A DNA stretch of 64,000 bases from Paenibacillus sp. MAEPY2 (lineage in GTDB: Bacteria; Bacillota; Bacilli; Paenibacillales; Paenibacillaceae). The notes below the pieces were generated by a model. It was not told the origin of the DNA and did not search any database. It worked only from the letters and a program-made list of their open reading frames with translations. The number at the start of each line of letters is the position of its first letter. Positions within the stretch are counted from its first letter, which is position 1. The stretch lies in the NCBI RefSeq assembly GCF_000499205.1, contig NZ_AWUK01000021.1, positions 62,001-126,000 on the forward strand, in the 5' to 3' direction. A program made the position numbers and the translations under genes. This document shows, one piece after another, positions 46,244 through 54,727 of the stretch.

Positions 46244-46350
46244 TAAAACGTTTTCGTAACAAGTAATAAAACACATCTTTTCCGATTAAAATTGGCCTGA
46301 ACCTGTGTTAAAGACATGACCAAAGTGTCAATTATCTGAAAGTGCTTACA
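46244..46350. promoter_or_regulatory. Operator motif pair in the GH95 leader
   Basis: TAAAACGTTTTCG at 46244-46256 (palindromic core AAAACGTTTT) and TGAAAGTGCTTACA at 46337-46350 (cre-like, TG instead of CG centre). The same two motifs recur upstream of the second and third binding-protein genes. Confidence 0.6.
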
Positions 46351-46408
46351 GTAAGAAAATTATATTGGATTTCGAATTTTGCGTCAATGTTAAACATCAC
46401 ATGAACAG

Positions 46409-46433
46409 CAAAAAAAGACCCTTGGTCAGGGCC
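46409..46433 (-). terminator. Terminator after the third binding-protein gene
   Basis: GACCCTT / AGGGCC-type stem with G-U pairs and seven T on the minus strand, 37 bases past the stop at 46470. Confidence 0.7.
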
Positions 46434-46469
46434 TTATTTTGTATATCAATCTAGTTACTTAAACTTCTG

Positions 46470-48167
46470 TTAGTTTACGTCTTTTCCTGTCCACAGGGAC
46501 ACACGATCCTTAACCCAAACGGTGTACTGTTTCTCCATTTCGACTGCACCTGCTTTATCCAGTTCAGTCAGGAAACCATCATATACTTTATCGAAGTCTT
46601 CTGGCTTGGAAAGAACAGCTTCAGGAATACGTTTGCGCACGATATCCTGTGTTTTTCGGAACGTTACTTCATATTCTGTGCCTGAAGGTACAGGCATGTT
46701 GTATGCTGCGCCCCAGTCTTTCAGTTGCAGATCATCCTCAGAAGGATAGAATTCTTTCCATGTTGTAATGCCATATGCTTTCAACGTTTCTTTCTCTGCC
46801 GCAGTATAACCAGCCTGGATCTGCTCAGGGAAGTTCGTTGTGTAATAGTTATCCGTGGAATCTTTCACGCCATCACCATATCTCGCACTAAACACGCTAT
46901 ACATTCCGATTCCTGTTTCTTTGGTGAAGTTAGAGTTGTCATTGGTTTTACGATCCTGGATGTCTTGAGGGATGACCCGTTGACCGTTTTCTACATTGTA
47001 GTGTTCGCCTTCAATACCCCAGTTTCTCAGCACCTGACCTTCGTCCGAAGCGAGCCAGTCCATAAATTTGATAATGCGAACCGGATCTTTAGCAGAAGTT
47101 GTGATGCCGATGCCATATCCGTCAAATCCGGTTGGCTGGAACGTATGGTCCACAATATCCTTGTTCAGAGATACAGAGAAGTGAGCATATGTGCTGTCAT
47201 CTTTGCCTGCTGATTTGAGTGCATTTTCAGCCTCTTGGTAGTTCCACTCTTGGTCAATCAGACCGAGTACACGGCCACTTGCAATTTTGGATTTATATTG
47301 GTCATCCTTTTGGACAAATGTATCTTTGTCCAGCAGTCCTTCATTGTACATATGGTTCAACCAGCGGAAATATTCTTTCTCCTCTGGACGCTTGTAATGG
47401 AGCGTAGCTTCATACGTCTCAGGATCAATGTAATATTCTCCATCATCCGGTGCTCCTGTTGCTTGGAAGGCCGGGTTCGTTACTGTAATCATAATCTTCC
47501 AATCATCTGCATTCAGCGTCAATGGAATGGTCGGCTGCCCGTCAATCGTTGGGTGTTTTTTCACATATTCTTTCAATACATTCTCGTAATCCTCAAGCGT
47601 TTTTACTTCAGGGTATCCGAGCTCTTTCAATACTTTTTGCTGAATTTCGAATCCACCTGTTGCGTCAAACGCAACATTATCAACACCCATATTCGTTGGG
47701 ATTGTATAAATGGCCTGATCCTCCGAACTGTATTTCAGCCGGTTCATCTGGTCCCCATATATTTTTTTCAGGTTTGGAGCATGCTCCTCAATCAAATCCG
47801 TCAGGTCAATCATTGCCCCTGCATCTACTAGTTTAGACAAGTTACCTTTTGGGAAAACGATATCAGGGTACTCGCCGCTAGCCGCCATAAGTGCAATTTT
47901 CTGGTCTCCACCATTGTTTACATCATACTCCGCTTCAATCGTAACGCCTGTTTGCTTCGTAATCTCTTTACCAACTGCATCCTGCATCTTGTTCCAGGTT
48001 GGACTTGCATCCGCACCAAAGAATGTGATGGTGACGGGTTCGGTTCCGCTGGACTCGGAGGCTTCTTTACTTCCCGAATTTCCGCAGCCAGCTGTAACCA
48101 GCATTGCACTTGCGAGCATCAACATTGCAAACGTCTTGGGTGTATTGCCTTTCATTTTGCCTCTCAT
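46470..48167 (-). CDS. LipO-type oligosaccharide-binding lipoprotein, third tandem copy
   Basis: The 565-residue extracellular solute-binding protein has lipoprotein signal KTFAMLMLASAMLVTAGC (lipobox TAGC). The body has VTITFFGADASPTWNKM, EYDVNNGGDQKIALMAASG, DIVFPKGNLSKLVDAG and MDWLASDEGQVLRNWGIEG. This size class (about 560) works with LplB/LplC-type permeases on oligosaccharides. It is very similar along its whole length to the second copy (48496-50196). ATG 48167 follows GGGGGA by 7 bases. It is separated from its neighbours by terminators and operator motifs. Confidence 0.92.
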   Translation of the reverse strand: MRGKMKGNTPKTFAMLMLASAMLVTAGCGNSGSKEASESSGTEPVTITFFGADASPTWNKMQDAVGKEITKQTGVTIEAEYDVNNGGDQKIALMAASGEYPDIVFPKGNLSKLVDAGAMIDLTDLIEEHAPNLKKIYGDQMNRLKYSSEDQAIYTIPTNMGVDNVAFDATGGFEIQQKVLKELGYPEVKTLEDYENVLKEYVKKHPTIDGQPTIPLTLNADDWKIMITVTNPAFQATGAPDDGEYYIDPETYEATLHYKRPEEKEYFRWLNHMYNEGLLDKDTFVQKDDQYKSKIASGRVLGLIDQEWNYQEAENALKSAGKDDSTYAHFSVSLNKDIVDHTFQPTGFDGYGIGITTSAKDPVRIIKFMDWLASDEGQVLRNWGIEGEHYNVENGQRVIPQDIQDRKTNDNSNFTKETGIGMYSVFSARYGDGVKDSTDNYYTTNFPEQIQAGYTAAEKETLKAYGITTWKEFYPSEDDLQLKDWGAAYNMPVPSGTEYEVTFRKTQDIVRKRIPEAVLSKPEDFDKVYDGFLTELDKAGAVEMEKQYTVWVKDRVSLWTGKDVN

Positions 48168-48327
48168 TGTCTAGTCCCCCTATTATTATGAAGGTTTTAT
48201 CTGTATAACAGGCTTTAGGCCTGAGGATACCGCCGTAAGACACATTTCTGTATGCGCTTACTAAAAATTAAATTTGTACTCTTTTTTATCAAAACCTAAA
48301 CTCATGAAAACTCTCTTCTAACATCCG

Positions 48328-48376
48328 TAAAACGTTTTCGGAAAATAATTTAAAACGCTTACTGAAAGTGCTTACA
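48328..48376. promoter_or_regulatory. Operator motif pair in the third binding-protein leader
   Basis: TAAAACGTTTTCG at 48328-48340 within the palindrome CCGTAAAACGTTTTCGG, and TGAAAGTGCTTACA at 48363-48376, identical to the motif before GH95. Both lie in the 328-base gap between the second and third binding-protein genes. Confidence 0.65.
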
Positions 48377-48414
48377 TTAACGATTATATGCTATTCACCC
48401 CCTTTCGTCAACAA

Positions 48415-48438
48415 CAAAAAAGGCCCCTTTATAGGGGC
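48415..48438 (-). terminator. Terminator after the second binding-protein gene
   Basis: GCCCC / GGGGC stem around TTTATA, followed by six T on the minus strand. Confidence 0.78.
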
Positions 48439-48495
48439 TTTAAAGGGACCCATTTTGCTTTGAAAATGATCGTTTATCCTGCCTTGTTTTCAGTA

Positions 48496-50196
48496 TTATT
48501 TCACGTCTTTACCTGTCCAGAGAGATACACGTTCCTTGATCCAAACGGTATATTGTTTCTCCATGTCTACCGCACCTGCTTTATCAAGTTCAGCCAGGAG
48601 ATCATCATACACTTTGTCGAAGTTCTCAGGTTTGGCAAGGATGGCTTCAGGGATACGTTTACGGATAATGTCCTGCGTTTTCTGGAACGTTACGTTATAA
48701 TCCGTATCGGAAGGTACAGGCATGTTATATGCTGCGCCCCAATCTTTCAGCTTCAAGTCGTCTTCAGAAGGATAGAAATCTTTCCACGTTGTAATGCCAT
48801 AGGCTTTCAATGTTTCCTTCTCTGCGGCAGTATAACCTGCTTGGATCTGCTCAGGGAAGTTCGTTGTGTAGTAGTTACCTGTGGAATCTTTGACACCATC
48901 GCCATATCTAGCGCTGAAAATGTTGTACATTCCGATACCAGTTTCTTTGGTGAACGCCGAGTTGTCATTGACTTTGCGGTCCTGCACATCAGCAGGGATT
49001 ACACGGTTGCCATTTTCAACGTTGTAATGTTGGCCTTCAATACCCCAGTTTCTCAACACCTGGCCTTCATCCGAAGCGAGCCAATCCATGAATTTGATAA
49101 TACGTACAGGGTCTTTTGCCGTTTTCGAAATTCCGATGCCATATCCATCAAATCCAGTTGGTTGGAACGTATGATCCACAATATCCTTGTTGAGGGATAC
49201 AGAGAAGTGAGCGTACGTATTCTCGCCATTGTTAACGGATTTCAAAGCATTCTCAGCTTCACCATAGTTCCATTCCTGGTCAATCAGCCCCAGTACCCGA
49301 CCGCTAGCGATTTTGGATTTGTATTGATCGTCCTTCTGCACAAATGTATCTTTGTCGAGAATGCCTTCATTGTACATTTTGTTCAACCAGCGGAAGTATT
49401 CTTTCTCCTCTGGACGTTTATAGTGCAGCACCGCTTCATACGTTTCAGGGTTAATGTAATATTCACCGTCATCCGGTCCACCTGTTGCCTGGAAGGCTGG
49501 ATTCGTTACCGTAATCATAATCTTCCAGTCATCTGCATTCAGCGTCAGTGGAATGGTTGGTTGTCCGTCAATGGTTGGATGTTTTGCATAATATTCTTTC
49601 AGAACTTTCTCGTAATCCTCAAGCGTTTTCACTTCTGGGTAGCCGAGTTCTTTCAATACCTTTTGCTGAATCTCGAATCCGCCTGTAGCATCAAACGCAA
49701 CATTATCTACACCCATGTTTGTTGGGATCGTATAAATGGACTGATCTTCTAAACTGTATTTCAGACGGTTCATTTGGTCCCCATAGATTTTTTTCAGGTT
49801 TGGTGCATATTTGTCAATCAGATCTGTCAGGTCAAGCATCGCATCTGCATCCACAAGCTTAGACAAGTTACCTTTAGGATAGATAATATCAGGGTATTCA
49901 CCGCTGGCAGCCATCAAAGGTATCTTTTGGTCGCCACCATTATTCACATCATACTCCGCTTCAATTGTAACACCTGTTTGTTTCGTAATTTCTTGGCCGA
50001 CTGCGTCCTTCATGTTGTTCCAGTTTGGACTTGCGTCAGCACCAAAGAACGTAAAAGTAATTGGACTGGTCGTATCCCCTGTATCCGTTGGTGTCTCTGA
50101 AGCCGTAGTTCCTCCTCCGCCGCTGCAACCTGCTGTAATAGCAAGAGCGCTGGCTAACAGAAGCATTGCGAATGTTTTTGGTGTTTTGCCCTTCAT
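48496..50196 (-). CDS. LipO-type oligosaccharide-binding lipoprotein, second tandem copy
   Basis: The 566-residue lipoprotein has signal KTFAMLLLASALAITAGC (lipobox TAGC) and a Gly/Thr-rich linker. The body is nearly the same as the third copy: ITFTFFGADASPNWNNM, EYDVNNGGDQKIPLMAASG, IYTIPTNMGVDNVAFDATGG, HPTIDGQPTIPLTLNADDWK. Close identity including the N-terminal phrase KTPKTFAML points to a recent duplication. ATG 50196 follows GGGGGA. It delivers oligosaccharide to the permeases at 52.5-54.4 kb. Confidence 0.92.
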   Translation of the reverse strand: MKGKTPKTFAMLLLASALAITAGCSGGGGTTASETPTDTGDTTSPITFTFFGADASPNWNNMKDAVGQEITKQTGVTIEAEYDVNNGGDQKIPLMAASGEYPDIIYPKGNLSKLVDADAMLDLTDLIDKYAPNLKKIYGDQMNRLKYSLEDQSIYTIPTNMGVDNVAFDATGGFEIQQKVLKELGYPEVKTLEDYEKVLKEYYAKHPTIDGQPTIPLTLNADDWKIMITVTNPAFQATGGPDDGEYYINPETYEAVLHYKRPEEKEYFRWLNKMYNEGILDKDTFVQKDDQYKSKIASGRVLGLIDQEWNYGEAENALKSVNNGENTYAHFSVSLNKDIVDHTFQPTGFDGYGIGISKTAKDPVRIIKFMDWLASDEGQVLRNWGIEGQHYNVENGNRVIPADVQDRKVNDNSAFTKETGIGMYNIFSARYGDGVKDSTGNYYTTNFPEQIQAGYTAAEKETLKAYGITTWKDFYPSEDDLKLKDWGAAYNMPVPSDTDYNVTFQKTQDIIRKRIPEAILAKPENFDKVYDDLLAELDKAGAVDMEKQYTVWIKERVSLWTGKDVK

Positions 50197-50293
50197 GTGT
50201 AATCCCCCTTATGGATAAAATGAAGCTTAAAATGAAGCTATCTATTGTAGAACAGGCTGACCTGCACATACCGATATCGGGTGATTCTGATTG

Positions 50294-50527
50294 TAAAACG
50301 TTTGATTTTATAACATAAAAAGCGTTTTCTAAAATGAAGTGAAAAACCACACTCTATTCAACAGTTCGGGATGCTATTCCTTGCCCATTCTGACTGAAGA
50401 GATTCATGTACAAGTCCTGACAAACCAGTAATGAAAGTGCTTTCATAATTGAATAATAATCCCTCTAAAAGTCCTTGTCAATAGTGAATTCACAAAATTG
50501 AAAACGTTTTTCGGAAAACGTTTTAGG
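50294..50527. promoter_or_regulatory. Operator motif cluster before the second binding-protein gene
   Basis: The 393-base gap 50197-50589 contains TAAAACGTTTGA (50294-50305), AAGCGTTTTCT (50320-50330), TGAAAGTGCTTTCA (50432-50445), AAAACGTTTTTCGG (50501-50514) and GGAAAACGTTTTAGG (50513-50527). These are the same families as at 46.2, 48.3 and 54.6 kb. Confidence 0.6.
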
Positions 50528-50530
50528 TAT

Positions 50531-50556
50531 AAAAAAGAACCCAGTTTCCTGGGCCC
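50531..50556 (-). terminator. Terminator after the first binding-protein gene
   Basis: GAACCCAG / CTGGGCCC stem (two G-U pairs in RNA) around TTTC, followed by six T on the minus strand. Confidence 0.72.
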
Positions 50557-50589
50557 TTTCTTTCAAAAAAATCAGTCTGCTAAAACGCA

Positions 50590-52278
50590 TTATTTGCTCT
50601 CTTCACCGCTCCACAATTGAACACGGCTTTGGACAAGTTCAGTGTATTGTTTTTCCATGTCCTCTGCTCCGGCTTTGTTAAGCTCAGCAATCATCCCATC
50701 ATAAATGGCATCGAATTGTTCAGGGGAACTGAGGATCGCTTCTGGAATCCGTTTACGGATAATATCCTGAGTTTTTTGGAAAATAACGTTGTAATCCGAG
50801 TCACCTGGAGTCGGCATATTGTACGCTGCTCCCCATGGTTTAACCGGGAACTCATCTTCACTTGGGAACAGATCTTTCCATGTTGTTGCTCCGTATGCTT
50901 CGAGTGTCTCTTTCTCCGCATCGGAATAGGCCGCTACAATCTGTTCTGGGAAATTCGTTGTGTAATAGTTATCCGTTGAATCTTTGACACCATCTCCATA
51001 GTGACCAGACATATTGGTGTAGAGGCCAATACCTGTTTCCTTCTGGAATACGGCAGCATTGTTCGTTTTTTGGTCCAGCACATCCGCAGGAATCACACGT
51101 TTGCCATCTTTCACTTCGTACTGCTTGCCTTCAATACCCCAGTTCATCAGCACTTGACCTTCCTCAGAAGCCAGGTAATCAAAGAATTTAATTGTACGAA
51201 CCGGGTCCGGATTCGATGTTGTAATCCCTACACCCCATCCAGATACAAAACCAGGGTCCTGGAAGGAATGATCCTTGATATCTTTAGACAGAGTTACCGG
51301 GAAATGTGAATAGGTAGCTTCGTCTTTACCCGCTGCTTTCAATGCGTTCTCCGCATCGGAATAACCCCAATCCTGGTCAATGACGCCCAGTACACGTCCA
51401 CTTGCAATTTTGGATTTGTATTGATCCGTTTTCTGTACAAAGCTGTCCTGATCGAGCAGTCCTTCTGCGTACATATGGTTCAACCAACGGAAATACTCTT
51501 TCTCTTCCGGACGTTTGTAATGCAGACTTGCCTCATATGTCTCAGGATCAATGTAGTACTCGCCATCATCGGGCGCGCCTGTTGCGAAGAATGCCGGATT
51601 CGTTACGGTAATCATGATTCTCCAGTCATCTGCGTCCAGAGATAACGGAATCGTTGGTTGTCCGTCAATCGTTGGATGTTTCTCCTTATATGCCTTCAAT
51701 ACATTTTCGTAATCTTGGAGCGTACGTACTTCAGGGTATCCCAGCTCTTTCAATACACGCTGTTGAATCCCAAATCCGCCACCTGCATCAAAATACTTCT
51801 GGTCTACCGCATAATACGTAGGTAGTACATAAATCCCTTGATCTTCGTTGCTATATTTCAGCCGGTCCATGTAATTACCATACAGCTTCTTCAGATTGGG
51901 AGCATATTGCTCGATCAGATCAGTCAGATCGACCATGGCCCCAGCATCCACGAGCTTGCTTAGCTCTCCTTTGGGTGACACGATATCCGGATAATCTCCG
52001 CTTGCTGCCATCAAGGATACTTTATCCTGACCACCACTGACGGCAAATTCACCGTTAAGGGTTACTCCTGTTTTCTCTGTAAGGACTTTCCCCACTTCAT
52101 CCTTCATACCGTTCCAGTTCGGACTGGGATCGACGCTAAAAAAGTCAAAAGTAATCGGAGATGTATCCCCGCTTGTGTCCTTAAACGACGTATCGCCGCT
52201 GTTTCCTCCACCGCAACCTGCGAGCAAAGACATCGCAAGCACTGGAGCCAGTGCAATCTTCATTTTGTTTCTTGCCAT
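50590..52278 (-). CDS. LipO-type oligosaccharide-binding lipoprotein, first tandem copy
   Basis: The 562-residue lipoprotein begins MARNKMKIALAPVLAMSLLAGC (lipobox LAGC). It shares the whole body plan with the two copies downstream (SPITFDFFSVDPSPNWNGM, DIVSPKGELSKLVDAG, HPTIDGQPTIPLSLDADDW) but is more diverged, with ALPTYYAVDQ-type changes where the others read TNMGVDN. It immediately follows the permease genes and is probably the ancestral partner. ATG 52278 follows GGGAGG. Confidence 0.92.
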   Translation of the reverse strand: MARNKMKIALAPVLAMSLLAGCGGGNSGDTSFKDTSGDTSPITFDFFSVDPSPNWNGMKDEVGKVLTEKTGVTLNGEFAVSGGQDKVSLMAASGDYPDIVSPKGELSKLVDAGAMVDLTDLIEQYAPNLKKLYGNYMDRLKYSNEDQGIYVLPTYYAVDQKYFDAGGGFGIQQRVLKELGYPEVRTLQDYENVLKAYKEKHPTIDGQPTIPLSLDADDWRIMITVTNPAFFATGAPDDGEYYIDPETYEASLHYKRPEEKEYFRWLNHMYAEGLLDQDSFVQKTDQYKSKIASGRVLGVIDQDWGYSDAENALKAAGKDEATYSHFPVTLSKDIKDHSFQDPGFVSGWGVGITTSNPDPVRTIKFFDYLASEEGQVLMNWGIEGKQYEVKDGKRVIPADVLDQKTNNAAVFQKETGIGLYTNMSGHYGDGVKDSTDNYYTTNFPEQIVAAYSDAEKETLEAYGATTWKDLFPSEDEFPVKPWGAAYNMPTPGDSDYNVIFQKTQDIIRKRIPEAILSSPEQFDAIYDGMIAELNKAGAEDMEKQYTELVQSRVQLWSGEESK

Positions 52279-52371
52279 AATGGTAATCCTCCCGTTTCAT
52301 ATGTCTGTCTATTCGGGACTTTTTTGTCCCTGTCTATAGCTTCATGGATGCACTCCGCAGCCCTATACGGT

Positions 52372-52398
52372 GAAGCGCAGGCCTAATGGCTGCGCTTC
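52372..52398 (-). promoter_or_regulatory. Intercistronic hairpin between lplC-type permease and first binding protein
   Basis: GAAGCGCAGGCC pairs with GGCTGCGCTTC (one bulge) around TAAT, with no T-run. Stable hairpins between importer genes often protect the binding-protein mRNA from 3' decay; that role is inferred. Confidence 0.5.
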
Positions 52399-52462
52399 GG
52401 GCATCCTGATGCTTCTTTTATAAATGTACGGCCGCTCTATGTGGCAACCTGTACAGACTTGC

Positions 52463-53365
52463 TTATGCTTTTACTGCACCCAATGTCATACCGCCCACAA
52501 AATACTTCTGCAGGAACGGATACACGATCAGGATTGGAACCGTAACAACAATCGTAATTGCCATCTTGATGGATTCCGGTGAAATCTGTGTCATCTGCTG
52601 AGCCATGTCATTGGCATTTCGTCCGGCACCTGAACCTTGCTGTGTACTTTGCAGTACTTTCATCAGCTCGTACTGGAGCGTAGTCAGATGAGCCTTCGAA
52701 CCATTATACAGGTACGTATCGAACCAGGCATTCCACTGGCCTACAGCCAGGAACAACGCGATGGTTGCAAGTACCGGTTTACAGAGCGGCAAAATGATTT
52801 TGTAATAGATCTTAAAGTCATTCGCGCCATCCAGCTTCGCAGATTCCTGCAATGCATATGGCAGGCCATCAATGAAGGAACGGATGATGAATACGTTAAA
52901 CGCACTGATCATACCTGGCAATACATATACCCAGAATGTACCGATCAGGTTCAGGTCACGCATCAGGATGTAAACCGGAATCAAACCACCGGAGAAATAC
53001 ATCGTGAGTGCAAGTGTAGTCGAAACAAATTTTCTCAGTTTGAAGTCAGGCCGACTCAGTGTAAATGCGATCATTGAAGAACTGATCAAGCCGAGTAATG
53101 TACCTACAATGGTACGCAGAATGGAAATCTGCAAACCTTGCAGCAATCCTTCGTATTGGAAAATGGTTTTATAGTTCTGCAATGTGAATTCGCGAGGCCA
53201 CAAGTAAATTCCACCACGAACGGTATCTGTCGAGTTATTGAGCGAGATAGCCAGTACGTTCAGGAATGGATACAGTGTTACAATCAGCACCAGGGTCATC
53301 GCGAGGATGTTGAATATATCGAACAGCTTATCGCCCCGAGTAGCATTGAATGCTTTGTTCGCCAT
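52463..53365 (-). CDS. ABC transporter permease, LplC/YtcP type
   Basis: The 300-residue membrane protein has FDIFNILAMTLVLIVTLYPFLNVLAISL at the N-terminus. Its EAA loop is QESAKLDGANDFKIYYKIILPLCKP, and it ends in YPFLQKYFVGGMTLGAVKA, a hallmark of the LplC/YtcP family. It follows the LplB-type gene by 15 bases and pairs with it. The ATPase is again absent from the locus. Confidence 0.94.
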   Translation of the reverse strand: MANKAFNATRGDKLFDIFNILAMTLVLIVTLYPFLNVLAISLNNSTDTVRGGIYLWPREFTLQNYKTIFQYEGLLQGLQISILRTIVGTLLGLISSSMIAFTLSRPDFKLRKFVSTTLALTMYFSGGLIPVYILMRDLNLIGTFWVYVLPGMISAFNVFIIRSFIDGLPYALQESAKLDGANDFKIYYKIILPLCKPVLATIALFLAVGQWNAWFDTYLYNGSKAHLTTLQYELMKVLQSTQQGSGAGRNANDMAQQMTQISPESIKMAITIVVTVPILIVYPFLQKYFVGGMTLGAVKA

Positions 53366-53380
53366 AATGTCGTCCCCTCC

Positions 53381-54364
53381 CTACATGATGCTTTCTTTGG
53401 TGAATTTTTTGAACAATCCGTTCGCTGTAAACAGAAGGATGATACTGACAACGGAATTGAATATGCCTATGGCTGTACCATACGAGAATCGTCCCATATT
53501 CAAACCATAATTGAGCGCGTATAGATCAAGAACTTCCGAGTAGTCGGTGACCAGACTGTTGCCAAGCAAGAACTGCTTCTCGAAACCGATACTGATCAGA
53601 TGCCCGATCGACATGATGAAAAGTACGGAAATCGTGGTCCGTATGCCTGGCAGCGTGATGTGCCACATTTGTCTCCAGCGGTTCGCTCCATCCACACGGG
53701 AGGCTTCGTAGAGCTCTTGGTCAATACCCGTAATGGCTGCGAGATAGATAATGGCATTCCAGCCCGTTTCTTTCCACATATCTGAAGCGGTTACAATGTA
53801 CCAAAACAAGTTCCCCTTGGCCATGAACTGGATCGGCTGGTCAATAATGTTTAGGTTTACCAAAAGGTCATTGATAATCCCTCCATCGGTGGAGAGCATC
53901 TTGGTAATAATCCCTGCCACTACGACCCAGGATACAAAGTGAGGCAGATATGATACCGTTTGCACGGCACGCTTGAAGAACATGCCTTTCATCTCATTCA
54001 AGAGAATCGCAAAGAAAATCGGCACGATAAAACCGATAACCAGTCCCATCAAGCTCATTGCAAGCGTATTTCGAAGTACCAGATAGAAGCGATCATCACT
54101 GAACAGCTCTGCAAAGTGTTTAAAACCAACCCACTGTTGATCGCCGAACGATCTGGCCGGTTTATAGTTTTGGAAAGCCATCGTCCATCCCCATAGTGGC
54201 AGATAGTTAAATACAAAAACCCAAACTACGAATGGCAATGACATGAGATAGAGATACTTTTGCTGTTTCATGCTGTCCCAAATTCTGTTCCGCCGTTTTT
54301 GTGTTGGCTGATTGGGGTCACTGCTTCTTTTCGCGGAAGCGGATTTTTTTGTTAGCGTTTCCAT
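53381..54364 (-). CDS. ABC transporter permease, LplB/YteP type
   Basis: The 327-residue protein has a basic cytoplasmic tail (about 1-35) before YLYLMSLPFVVWVFVFNYLPLWGW, typical of LplB. The EAA loop is QELYEASRVDGANRWRQMWHITLPGI. ATG 54364 lies 8 bases after GGAGGG-rich sequence. It is first in the transporter part of the locus, with AAAACGTTTT operators upstream. Confidence 0.94.
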   Translation of the reverse strand: METLTKKSASAKRSSDPNQPTQKRRNRIWDSMKQQKYLYLMSLPFVVWVFVFNYLPLWGWTMAFQNYKPARSFGDQQWVGFKHFAELFSDDRFYLVLRNTLAMSLMGLVIGFIVPIFFAILLNEMKGMFFKRAVQTVSYLPHFVSWVVVAGIITKMLSTDGGIINDLLVNLNIIDQPIQFMAKGNLFWYIVTASDMWKETGWNAIIYLAAITGIDQELYEASRVDGANRWRQMWHITLPGIRTTISVLFIMSIGHLISIGFEKQFLLGNSLVTDYSEVLDLYALNYGLNMGRFSYGTAIGIFNSVVSIILLFTANGLFKKFTKESIM

Positions 54365-54568
54365 CTCCGTTCCCCCTCCTCTGTTTTATAAAATAATCAT
54401 ACCTGATAGAGCGTTTTCAAAATACCAGCTGGATTTTAGAGAAAATCATATGAAAATTAGATATCCCCCTATAAAATCCGATATTATATCTATAAAATTA
54501 GTGATAATGACGCTGTCTATTATTTATTAATGGAATTAAAAGGGAATTTAATTTGAAAATGGTAAATT

Positions 54569-54670
54569 CCGAAAACGTTTTATAGTAATCGTTTACTTTG
54601 CATAAATGGAATAGAAAAAAGGACCTCAAGGGTCCTTCAAATAGACTTTATGTTCGAAAACGTTTTATGA
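54569..54670. promoter_or_regulatory. Two AAAACGTTTT operators before the permease genes
   Basis: CCGAAAACGTTTTATA (54569-54584) and TCGAAAACGTTTTATGA (54654-54670) flank the terminator of the response-regulator gene in the 363-base gap 54365-54727. Confidence 0.65.
54613..54637 (-). terminator. Terminator after the response regulator
   Basis: AAGGACC / GGTCCTT perfect 7-bp stem with a 5-base loop and six T on the minus strand. Confidence 0.82.
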
Positions 54671-54727
54671 CTAATTTGGAGAAATGCCTAGCGACAGAAG
54701 CACCTCCACTGAAATCACGGGCTACTC

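Noticed and set aside
48388..49752. Plus-strand open frame (454 codons) opposite the second binding-protein gene
   Set aside because: It is antisense to a clear lipoprotein gene, and a similar shadow appears opposite the third copy because the two genes are paralogues. Composition is unlike protein.
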